Shown here one piece after another: positions 45,306 through 54,130 of a stretch of 64,000 nucleotides of DNA. Source of the stretch: Tiliqua scincoides (taxonomy: Eukaryota; Chordata; Lepidosauria; Squamata; Scincidae); NCBI RefSeq assembly GCF_035046505.1, contig NC_089822.1, positions 215,012,419 through 215,076,418 on the forward strand. The letters run 5' to 3'. The position numbers and the translations under genes are program-made. Below the pieces are notes generated by a model that saw nothing but the letters and a program-made list of their open reading frames with translations, ran no database searches and was not told where the DNA came from. The stretch's first letter is position 1, and every line of letters starts with the position of its first letter.

Positions 45306-45528
45306 GATGTTAGGCTGACTGGCCTACAGTTTCCCGGGTCCCCCCTCTTTCCCTTTTTAAGGATCAGCATGACATTTGCTATCCTCCAATCCTCTGGCAC
45401 TGTGGCCGTTTTGAGTCACAAGTTGCATATTTTAGTCAAGAGAGAAGCAACTTCATTCTTCAATTCCTTCATAACTCTTGGGTGGATGCAATCAGGGCCC
45501 GGTGACTTATTGATCTTTAATTTATCAA

Positions 45529-46419
45529 TTAGGTCTGATCTTCTCTTTTCACCTCTATCTGGCTTAATTCATTGGTCAGGAGGGGCCGTTCGGGCAGCGG
45601 TATCTGCCCGAGGTCTTCTGCCATGAAGACAGATGCAAAGAACTCATTCAATTTCTCTGCCATCTCTAAGTCTCCTTTTATTACCCCTTTCCCTCCCTCA
45701 CCATCCAGATGGCCAACCACGTCTCTAGCAGGTTTCCTGCTTCTAATGTATTTGAAGAAGCTTTTATTATTCCCCTTAATGCTGCTGGCCATGTGTTCCT
45801 CATAGTCTCTCTTGGCCTCCTGTATCACCTTCTTACATTTCTTTTGCCACAGTTTATGTTCCTTTTTATTCTCCTCATTAGGGCAAGACTTCCATTTATG
45901 GAAGGAAGCTTCCTTGCCCTTTATGGCCTCTCCAACTTGGCTGGTTAGCCATGCAGGCACCTTCCTGGACTTAGTTGAGCCCTTCCTCCTTTGATGTATA
46001 CACTTCTGCTGGGCCTCTATTACTGTTGATTTGAACAACCTCCATGCTCTCTGTAGAGACTGGACTCTTTTTACCTTCCCTTTCAACCTCCTTCTAACCA
46101 GCCTCCTCATTTGAGGGAAGTCTGCTCGTCGGAAGTCAAGGGTTTTTGTGAGAGATTTACCTGGTATTCTTTCCCTGACGTGCATGTTGAAATGGATCGC
46201 AGCATGATCACTGTTCCCCAATGGCTCAGTAACATTGATATCTCCAACCAGGTCCTGAGTACTGCACAATATTAAACCCAGAGTCACCTGTCCTCTGGTG
46301 GGCTCCATGACTAGCTGCTCTAAGGCACAGTCATTTAGCATGTCAAGGAATCCGGTCTCCTTTTTGTGACCAGAACACAAATTGACCCAGTCAATATGAG
46401 GATAATTGAAGTCCCCCAT
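45529..46419 (-). pseudogene. CR1 ORF2 endonuclease and linker
   Basis: The 296-codon stretch encodes the C-terminal part of the apurinic-type endonuclease that nicks the target DNA, followed by the basic linker before the reverse transcriptase. Visible: MGDFNYPHIDW at the start (GDFN block), GNSDHAAIHF (residues 68-77, the SDH active-site block), then Lys/Arg-rich linker (RRRLKGKVKRVQSLQRAW, KKEHKLWQKKCKKVIQEAKR). The conserved LDLxL block reads LGLIL here (about residue 48), so an active-site Asp is lost; the inverted copy at 53637-54128 keeps LDLIL. The N-terminal endonuclease continues in another frame at 46422-46631 (VAIYVKEGIE...). Confidence 0.92.
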
Positions 46420-46421
46420 GA

Positions 46422-46631
46422 TTACAACCCTATTCCTCCTTGTCTCTCCCTGATCTGTTTCCTCATTTCAAGGTCCCCTTCCGGTTTCTGGTCTGGAGGA
46501 CGATAGTACGCCCCCAGTATTACATCACTCCTCAGGCCTGGTAATTTAACCCATAGAGATTCTATGGAGTTGGACCCACCTTCAATCTCTACTTTGCTGG
46601 ATTCTATCCCTTCCTTAACATAAATGGCCAC
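46422..46631 (-). pseudogene. CR1 ORF2 endonuclease, N-terminal piece
   Basis: Seventy codons including MAIYVKEGIESS, ESLWVKLPG and VILGAYYRPPDQKPEGD. The YYRPP block is part of the endonuclease fold. The frame shifts near 46425 relative to 45529-46419. The element is truncated just upstream, at 46681. Confidence 0.88.
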
Positions 46632-46694
46632 CCCATGTCCAATACGCCCCTGCCTGTTCCTCCTGTAGAGTTTATAGCCCGGGATTGCGGGCTA

Positions 46695-47122
46695 TTAGAA
46701 AGATGCTCTTTTCCCTCGCACATAACACCAGAACTAGGGGACATCCACGAAAGTTGAGTGTAAGGAGAGTTAGGACAGACAGAAGAAAATATCTCTTTAC
46801 CCAACATGTAATTAGTTTGTGGAACTCTTTGCCACAGAAAGTAGTGATGGCATCTTGCCTGGATGCCTTTAAGAGGGGATTGGACAAATTTCTGGAGGAA
46901 AAGTTCATTATGGGTTACAAGTCATAGTAGGAATGCGCTTGGTTTTAGAGGCAGGCTGCCTCTGATTGCCAGATGCAGGGGAGGGCACCAGGACGCAGGT
47001 TGTGTCTGTTGTCTTGTGTGTTCCCTGGGATATTTGGTGGGCCACTGTGAGATATAGGAAACTGGACTAGATGGGTATTTGACCTGATCCAGTAGGGCTC
47101 TTCTTATGTTCTTATGTTCTGT
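46695..47122 (+). mobile_element. CR1 LINE 3' end, opposite orientation
   Basis: Codes for the last ~78 residues of ORF2 (MLFSLAHNTRTRGHPRKL, RTDRRKYLFTQHVISLWNSL, LDKFLEEKFIMGYKS), then the 3' UTR and the TTCTTATG array ending near 47122. It differs more from consensus than its neighbour, so it is probably older. Together with 43863-44280 it forms an inverted repeat of ~400 bp arms spaced by about 2.4 kb. Confidence 0.9.
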
Positions 47123-47141
47123 TATTGGATCAAGGTAGCTC

Positions 47142-47765
47142 TCATCTGAAACTTTTCATCATACACCAGTCAGGACATTTCATCAAAGTCCATGATGCTC
47201 TGTGTATGATGTCCAGGGGGGTCCCATGCTCTGTGTACGGTGTAACGCTGGGGCCCTTGTCGGTTGCATCTGCAATTTGACCTCCATGCATATGGTGAAA
47301 ATGAAGAACCATTTGCCCAGATCCTTTCCACCTTTCTCTTCCTGACAGACTGCTGGTCTTTGGATAGGTTACTCTCCTTTGACAATGGTTCAGGCTCCCT
47401 GTGGAACAAGCTAAAAGCATCAAATATACTCGCCCCACCAGAATTTTTCTTGTGTAATAGATGCTTCCCCAGTGGAAGAGATATTGCCTCATATGGGTAG
47501 TTAGTGACACACCCTGGTCAAAGAGCTGACTAACAGTCATGGTTGTGGGCCACAAACATAGGGCATCAACAAGTGGTCTACCCTGCCATATCTGCCCACA
47601 CAAAAGTATATGGTTGCTGCCATTGGGTTGAAACACCCCCCCATGCCATACCACCCAAGGGCTGAAGGTGGTACCCAACTGTGTGAGGTACAGTGGCAGG
47701 CCTGGAGGGGGGGCAGGGAGACAAATGCCCCAAGTGCAGAGTCCGCGCAGCGCTCCAGACCACAT
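47142..47765 (-). other. Unassigned 207-codon open frame
   Basis: Long for this window. The product (start MWSGALRGLCTWGICLPAP) has no signal peptide I trust and no domain I recognise. A second open frame overlaps it on the same strand (47170-47409), with a Lys/Arg/Ser-rich product. It may be a relic of some mobile element, since it starts right at the end of the CR1 tail, but I cannot name the family. Probably not an expressed host gene. Confidence 0.2.
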
Positions 47766-48356
47766 GGGAAGCCTTCTGAAGCTTCTTAACGCAATCTTAA
47801 ACAGTACTTCTGGGAACGCAGGGAAGCTTCAGAATGCTTTCTCAGTTGGTCCTGGCATTGTGCGAGGCTCCGTAGTGCTCGGTAAGCAGAGGCTGTATCA
47901 CAGAACTTTGCCCTGGGGCGCGGCGATGGGCAGGTCTATTCCTGGTGAGGTAGAAGGGGAAATCACTTAGGAAGCCTCTGGAGTGTCAGCCATTGTGCCC
48001 CATCCCCCCCAGTCTCTGGAATGAAGCCCTCAATTACTCATCTGCCTCTCACAATGCCACCACATTCCAGTTGACTAGAACCTGTTTCCTACCCCTCCTC
48101 TAGACTAGTAGCCTTTGACTCCTTGACAATTTTTTAAGGCAGAGTCTAGAGGTGAGGAATTATATAATCTTAACAGTGAAGTCTTGCATATTCACCACCA
48201 TGCAAACATGCACCCTCCAGAAGACTCAACTACATTGCTCCCCTTATTTGCCTTCTCCTTGGCCATCTCAATACTCTACAAAAGAGCCACAAGATCAGGC
48301 ACTGAGCCCATATCATCTCCATTGGTATGGCTGTTTGGCAGGAGAGTTGAGTTAGT
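47766..48356. other. No recognised feature
   Basis: Nothing identified. Confidence 0.4.
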
Positions 48357-48420
48357 TTACAGTGTAATCCTACGCAAATCTACTTCCTCCCAGGTAAGTG
48401 TGTATAGGATTACAACCTTA
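48357..48420. repeat. Short palindromic MITE
   Basis: TACAGTGTAATCCTACGCA at the left, CCCAGGTAAGTGTGTATAGG then ATTACAACC at the right: an internally deleted copy of the 22078 family. Confidence 0.6.
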
Positions 48421-49380
48421 CTTGGTATTAGGCTGTATAACAGCCTAACAACAGAAATGTCACACAGTACTTGGTCCTTACAAAGATATCAATCTACTGC
48501 AGTTTTTAGAAATGATTTTTCATCAGTCCACTTTCTCTCCCTCCCAATCAAGAATAACTTTGGAGTCTGAATGTGTGTCACTAGCAACCAGTGTGAAAAT
48601 GCATTCTCTGGTGCTGACATTTATGCCTGACCACATAAGGAAGTTGCATGGCTATTACTTTTAAGTTTCCTGTGTTGAGTCCTACATAAAACCTAAGTGT
48701 GCAGAAACATGTGCCATTACACCCAGGGCAGTTCTCAAATTTCCGTGAAAGGGATGGATGACCCTCACAAAACAGTCTTTGAGGCTAGGTCTCCACAGCA
48801 GCTGTCTGCAATTTTCATTTTGAAATTTGGCTTTGTAGGTCTATAATTTTTCATTTTTTATTTTTTGCAAAAGGGGGGAAGGAGAAGGTGAATATTCCAT
48901 TTTATGCTTACTGGTGCAAAGGAAGATGAAAAAGTGATCCTGTGTTTTATAGCTTCATTAAACACAGGACTGTAGAGATTTCAATTAAAATAACCTGGCT
49001 CATTCTTTTAAGTCTGCTATTTTGGGCCAGGTAGTAGGATACAGCAGATGCAGCAGCCTGCAAATGACTAGGAAGTCCTCATAGGTGGTCTTCCACATGT
49101 TTCAAGCAGTAAAGCAATGGACATTCTGGGGGCTGAAGTATGGTCTCTCTTTATAGAAGCCCTATTTTAAAACATCAAAACACTTCCAGTGTTATATTAG
49201 GTGTGCATATGAAAGTTTCATGCATCTGGCTTAAAATGTAGTCTGTGCATATGCTGCAGTTAAAAGGCTACAATCCTAACTGCAGTTACTTGGAAATCAA
49301 GTTCATTGACATCAAAATTCCATTTTAACTGCTAAAAATGTGGAGTTTTTGGAGGCCATACATGATTATTTTCCCCCTAT
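48421..49380. other. No recognised feature
   Basis: 49265-49310 (GGCTACAATCCTAACTGCAG) is a possible decayed MITE end. Otherwise nothing. Confidence 0.4.
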
Positions 49381-49434
49381 ATATAATAATAATAATAATA
49401 TATAATAATAATATATATAATAAAAAATATATAA

Positions 49435-49474
<40 letters not shown>
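49381..49474. repeat. AT-rich run and (GT)n microsatellite
   Basis: (ATA)n/(TA)n sequence at 49381-49435 followed by (TG)n of about 37 bp at 49438-49474. Confidence 0.9.
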
Positions 49475-49476
<2 letters not shown>

Positions 49477-49620
49477 GGTGGTTCCCTGTCCCAGAAGGGC
49501 TCACACTCACAATCTTTCCTTGCCTTCTTTCTTATCTGCAGAAGTGCCTCCCAGCTCTGGGGGAAAATATAGACATGATACCATTGGAATGCAAGCAGAT
49601 GGCCAAGCAGGACTGAGCAG
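49475..49620 (-). mobile_element. L2-type 3' end, partial
   Basis: GGTTCCCTGTCCCAGAAGGG followed by 'ctcacactcacaatct' parallels 6930-6958 of the L2-type fragment. The microsatellite on its left probably grew from the LINE's simple-repeat tail. Confidence 0.45.
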
Positions 49621-50879
49621 TCCAAGAGCTGCTCTGTCTATGCCAGAGGGACAAGACTGAAGAGCCACGTCAGAGGTAAGAGGATTAGGGTTCTGGGTGA
49701 AGCCCTACTGGTCACCTGTATCACCTGACCTTTGTGTCACCTGACCCTGTAGTTGGTTGCTGTAATGCCACTCTGTGGGTCATCACCCATTTCAGGGTAG
49801 TGAACAGCAGCTTAGAACAGTGAGCAAGATGCCATGGGTGCTGCATGAGTAAACTGGGAATGGGTTCTGCTGCTCAAGTTCACTTTCTAGAGTTCAAAGC
49901 CTCCAGTACCTTAAGCATTACACATTTTATTAAATTTCCCTGTGTATCCTCTCCATTCTAGTTCACTGGTATCCAACTGGAGGGTCAGGACCCACCAATG
50001 AGTGGATGTCACATAACCTTTTAGCAACCTCAGTCCAAGTGAGCCTCACAGTTCCTCAAACTAGAACAAGCAAGGCTGCATTCACTTTCTGCAGGATTTC
50101 TGACCCCAGCTGCTCCAATCTACAAGCGAGTTCTAGATCTCTGCCAGCCTAGATTTTTCTTCCAGGTTAAGCACAGCCTAAACCAAGAGCACTCCAGAAT
50201 GCTTGAGGAAAAGAAGAAGGGGAATAAGTCTATATTTCAAATGTAACAAGCTGACCTTTGCCCCTTCCCCTTTAATCACTACAATGCAATGTAAAGCACA
50301 AAAAACAAAATTTAACTGAGAAGGGTGATTTCCCCTGGGAACACATAGATTAACTTGGAAATAGGCTGAGCTACATTGGGAGAAAATTTGGAAATAGTCC
50401 AGCAATTCATAACACATTCCAAATATGGTTGCCCATCTTCTGTACCCATCCACATAACTGCAACTCCTCCAACCTGCCTTCCCCTGGCAGCTCTCTGGCC
50501 ACAGTGAGAGGGAAGGAGGAAGGTCTGTCTCTCCTTCGCTCACCTTTCTAGCCAGAGCCTGGTGTTGGCATGCTGCATAATGCCCTTTGTGAAATGTTGT
50601 TTTCTCACAGGACACCACATTCTTTCCATATGCTAATCATGTTTTACACAGCTTAGATGTAGAAATCTATTGGATGTGGCAGAATAAGGCGCAAGCTCTT
50701 TCCTGACAAGAGTTTATAGGAGAATTGGAGGGGGGGGGGCATGGAAGAGAAAGCCCAGAAGACAACAGGTTGTTACCCCACCTCAAGTGCAGCACATCTT
50801 GAGTGTGGCATACATTTTCCTTTTAACTAGTTAGTTTTAGGATTTATTTTTAAGGAGAAAGATACAGAGAAGGAATGCC
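49621..50879. other. No recognised feature
   Basis: A 146-codon minus-strand frame at 50178-50618 looks non-coding (see rejected list). A G10 run lies near 50731. Confidence 0.4.
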
Positions 50880-51325
50880 GTAAGGCATATTTGTGCCTCC
50901 TCAAGAATCAGCTGGGCAGGGGAAGGGATGCGCACCAGCCCACGGAGGCTGAATGCAGTCTGCATGCCAAATTGAAAAGGGAGGCTTGTGTCGGCTGAGC
51001 TTGGCCAACATGGGGTCTGGGGAGGGCAGGGAGAAGGCGGGGGGAGGTGTTCTGGGGCGGGGGAGAGCGGGCAGAAGGCAGTTTTGGGGGTGGGCAGGTG
51101 AAGAGCAGGAGGCAGGGCTGAGGCCCAGCAGATATGCCGGATCCTAGCACCCATTCTCGAATGGTGTGGAGCGGCTGCAAGCCACTCCACTCTCCTCAGA
51201 CTTAAGTCTGAGGGGACCTATTGGGGCTTAGGTGGCTTTCCTCTGGCTGAGCCACTTTGGGCCCCTACCTTGCACTGGGTACAGCGCAGGCCTGCCTGTT
51301 TCAGCACAAGATAGGATTATGTTGT
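50880..51325. mobile_element. GC-rich MITE of the AGGATTG family, probable
   Basis: Interior G-rich sequence like 30740-30880, and a right-end GCACAAGATAGGATTATG near 51307. The left end is unclear. Overlapping frames on both strands (64-117 codons) come from its low stop content. Confidence 0.35.
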
Positions 51326-51865
51326 ACTTTGATTTGCAGTTCTTGGTTTCCTAGAGGCAGGTATTCCAGAACAACATTATGTTTGCTTCATTAGTGCGCC
51401 CCATAACCATCCCATGACAACAGTCTTCCCAGCTTTTGAGAACCACTGCTGAGGTTCTGCAATCCAAGTAGTGGGGACAAGAAGTGGAGCCTTTTTGATT
51501 GCAGCTTCACAATTGTGAAATTCCCTGGAGATTTGCATAACCCCCTTACGTGTGGTTTTGAAGAAGTCAAAAACTCATTCTGTAAGGTTTTCCCAACTGT
51601 CTTATGTTTTCACTACTGTGCTGAGTTTTTTTTTAAGTAGTTACTGCTTTTAAGAATGGTTCTGAGTGTGTTTTTATGCTTTGATCTTGGTATGAAAAGT
51701 TGTAGAGATATTTAGTAAATAAATACATGCAAAAAGTATATTATCTGTCAAGAAATGGAAACAATATAAAGAACGCTGCATTCAGTTTGCATTCTTCAGA
51801 AACTCAAAGAATAATTTGCAGCTGGTCTCATATTGCAAGAATCACTGGATTGGGGTAGAGAAGGA
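51326..51865. other. No recognised feature
   Basis: 51370-51450 holds a hAT-like 'gagaaccactgctga' end (near 51430) without a partner. Confidence 0.35.
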
Positions 51866-51990
51866 TCCCGATATAAGGACACAGTAAAAGAAACCCCATA
51901 TAAGGTATAACCCCACTGTATAAGCATAAGAAATCCCATATAGCCTCACAGTATGAGGACCCTGATATAAGGACACAGTATAAGAAATCT
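51866..51990 (+). repeat. Degenerate minisatellite
   Basis: GATATAAGGACACAGTAAAA at 51869 recurs as GATATAAGGACACAGTATAA at 51960, 91 bp further on. Between them are related phrases (CCATATAAGGTATAACCCCA, CTGTATAAGCATAAGAAAT), so the block is built from diverged units with TATAAGG / AGAAA(T/C)CC. Confidence 0.65.
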
Positions 51991-52366
51991 TCTTAAAACC
52001 CAAGTAAAGGAGCAGAATTAATTGTGAGCCAAAGAACATTGCACGTTGACCTTTAACATGACCTTTGTGGGATAGCGGAGCATGAGAAGGCTACATTAAT
52101 TTTAAAAGTTTAACAAGCATGTTGCACATAATTAACACATTCCAGAAGAGCCACAACACTTAACAATATCCAGTGTTTTGCATCGAGTGCCACATGTATG
52201 ACTATATGCCTCTGGCTGCCCGGGCAGGAAGCCTCGGGGCTAGAGGATGTCATCCTGGAGAGGAGGGAAACTCCCCTGGGGGGGGACCCCTTCTCCAGGG
52301 GACAGGCCCGTATCCGAATGCACTCAGGATATTCCTTGGTGAGAGGGGGGTCGGGGGCTTCTTGTA

Positions 52367-52861
52367 GTGGGGGATTCGATGATCAGAAACATAGAGAGGG
52401 GGGTTTGCGACAGATGTGAGGACTGCATGGCGACTTGCCTGCCTGGTGCGAAGGTTGCGGACATCATTTCTCGTCTAGACAGGCTGGTAGACAGTGCTGG
52501 GGAGGAGGTAGCGGTTGTGGTGCATGTCAGCACTAACCACATGGGCAAGTGTAGCCGGGAGGTCCTGGAGGCCAAATTTAGGCTATTAGGTAGGAAGCTG
52601 AAAGCCAGGACCTCAAAGGTAGCGTTCTCTGAAGTGCTACCTGTTCCATGTGCAGGGCCAGCTCGGCAGGCGGAGATCAGGGGTCTCAATGTGTGGATGA
52701 GACAGTGGTGTAGGGAGGAGGGGTTTAGATTCGTTAGGCACTGGGGAACGTTTTGGGACAAGCGGGGCCTGTACAAGAGGGACAGGCTTCAATTGAACCA
52801 GAATGGAACCAGACTGCTGGCGCATAATATTAAAAAGGTGGCAGAGCTGCTTTTAAACTGA
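52367..52861 (+). pseudogene. CR1 ORF1, esterase domain
   Basis: The open stretch matches the SGNH-type esterase domain known at the C terminus of CR1 ORF1 proteins, which act with the element's RNA; its exact role is not settled. Visible blocks: GDSMIRN (catalytic Ser at residue 4), VHVSTN (53-57, family usually VHVGTND), and the last block RDRLQLN (138-144), where the family has RDGLHLN. So the catalytic His of the D-x-x-H pair is Gln, and the residue after Asn is His in place of Asp. The first codon counted is GTG; the true frame continues upstream as LLVVGDS until a stop at 52340-52342, so the N terminus is frameshifted in a G run. Ends with a stop before the ORF2 spacer. Inactive copy. 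Confidence 0.9.
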
Positions 52862-53006
52862 TCCCTGGGGGAAGGCCGACAGGAGCCGAGGGGCATCCAG
52901 TTTGGGACTCCTCATCCCTATGGGATGAGGATGGGGGGGGGGGTTAGAGAACAACAAGGTAAAGGCAGAGTAGGAGAAGAAATTGGGAATGGTAGTGTGA
53001 TGCGAT

Positions 53007-53211
53007 GTGAGAGGGTTTGGCACAATGAGAAGATTCAGGGATAAAGGAGCTAATAAGCAGCCCATCCTGGGGCATTCCTTGTACAAATGCTTTTATGCAA
53101 ATGCCCAAAGTCTCCGAGCAAAGATGGGAGAACTGGAATGTCTGGTGACTCGGGAAAACATTGATATAGTGGGCATAACGGAAACCTGGTGGAATGCGGA
53201 GAATCAGTGGC
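53007..53211 (+). pseudogene. CR1 ORF2 N terminus (endonuclease start)
   Basis: About 68 codons up to the inversion point, with CFYANAQSLRAKMGELE and IDIVGITETWWNAENQW. The N-x-x-S-L and GITETWW blocks are the first two motifs of the CR1 apurinic-type endonuclease, including the catalytic Asn and Glu. Beyond 53211 the frame reads antisense sequence and is meaningless. Confidence 0.88.
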
Positions 53212-54097
53212 TATCACCTTCTTACATTTCTTTTGACACAGTTTATGTTCCTTTTTATTCTCCTTATTACGGCAAGACTTCCATTTATGGAAGGAAGCTT
53301 TCTTGCCCTTTGCAGTCTCTCTAACTTGGCTTGTTTGCCATGCAGGCACCCTCCTGGACGCAGCTGAGCCCTTTGTCCTTTGCAGTATACACTTCTGCTG
53401 GGCTTCTATTACTGTTATTTTAAACAGCTTCCACACACTCTGGAGAGACTGGACCCTCTTTACCTTCCCTTTCAACCTCTTCCTAACTAGCCTCCTCATC
53501 TGAGGAAAGTTCACCCTTCAGAAGTCAAGGGTTTTTGTGTTAGATTTGTTTGACACTCTTCTCCCTCCCCGACATGCATGGTGAAACTAATTGCAGCATG
53601 GTCACTGTTCCTCAAAGGCTCAGTAACATTTACCTCTCAAACCAGGTCCTGAGTGCCACACAATATTAAATCCAGAGTCACCTGTCCTCTGGTGGGCTTC
53701 ATTACTAGTTGCTCTAAAGCACAGTCATTTAGCAGGTTAAGAAAACTGGTTTCTCTTTCCTGACCAGAGAACAAATTGACCCAGTCAATGTGACGATAAT
53801 TGAAGTCCCCCATGATTACAACCCTGTCCCTCCTCAACACCTCCCTCATCTGTTTCCTCATTTCAAGGTCCCCTTCTGGTTTCTGGTCTAGAGGACGATA
53901 GCATGCCCCCAGTATTACATCGCTCCTTGAACCTGGTATTTTAACCCACAGTGATTCTATGGTAGAGTCGGACCTGCCTTCAATGTCTGCTTCGCTGGAT
54001 TCCACCCCTTCTTTAACATAAATGGCCACCCCACCACCAACACGCCCTTCTCTGTCCATCCTATAGAGTTTATAACCTGGGTTTGCAGTATCCCATA
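53212..54097 (-). pseudogene. CR1 ORF2 endonuclease and linker, inverted
   Basis: On the minus strand: NPGYKLYRMDREGRVGGG, VAIYVKEGVES, VILGACYRPLDQKPEGD, VVIMGDFNYRHIDW and LDLIL (minus frame 53637-54128), then in another frame the linker KRLKGKVKRVQSLQSVWKL ... KKCKKVI (53212-53514). It continues exactly where the plus-strand part stops (…NAENQW | DTANPGYKL…). About 80-85% like 45840-46680. Confidence 0.9.
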
Positions 54098-54130
54098 ATG
54101 GGACAAAAGAGCATACTGAATGGGACAAAG

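Larger units (their letters stand above)
43863..46681 (-). mobile_element. CR1 LINE, 5'-truncated, 2.8 kb
   Basis: From right to left on the minus strand: ORF2 endonuclease starting at ..GYKLYRRNRQGR (46680), post-endonuclease linker, reverse transcriptase, C-terminal domain, then 3' UTR and a short terminal repeat (AAGAACATAAGAAC at 43863). ORF1 and the first ~60 codons of ORF2 are missing. ORF2 is split across at least three frames (46422-46631, 45529-46419, 44052-45305), and catalytic residues are altered in two places, so this copy is dead. It shares high identity in its 3' end with 14432-14605 and 10597-11041. The next CR1 piece (46695) abuts it in opposite orientation. Confidence 0.95.
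52168..54130 (+). mobile_element. CR1 LINE 5' half with an inverted ORF2 segment
   Basis: The plus-strand part (about 52168-53211) holds a Cys-rich ORF1 stretch (CIECHMYDYMPL near 52177), the ORF1 esterase domain (52367-52861), a spacer, and the start of ORF2 (53007 on). At about 53212 the sequence switches to the minus strand and covers the next ~885 bp of ORF2 (endonuclease to linker) backwards, ending about 54097. The reverse transcriptase and 3' end are missing. Confidence 0.9.

Noticed and set aside
43863-47122. Single CR1 insertion with twin-priming inversion
   Set aside because: Both arms carry their own 3' end and the arms differ in subfamily and age, so these are two insertions.
50178-50618. 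146-codon minus-strand open frame
   Set aside because: No domain, signal peptide or conserved pattern; composition like the surrounding non-coding DNA. No splice context seen.
52168-54130. Twin-primed (5'-inverted) CR1 insertion
   Set aside because: Twin priming would invert the 5' segment relative to a sense 3' segment. Here the 5' segment precedes an inverted middle segment and no 3' end follows.
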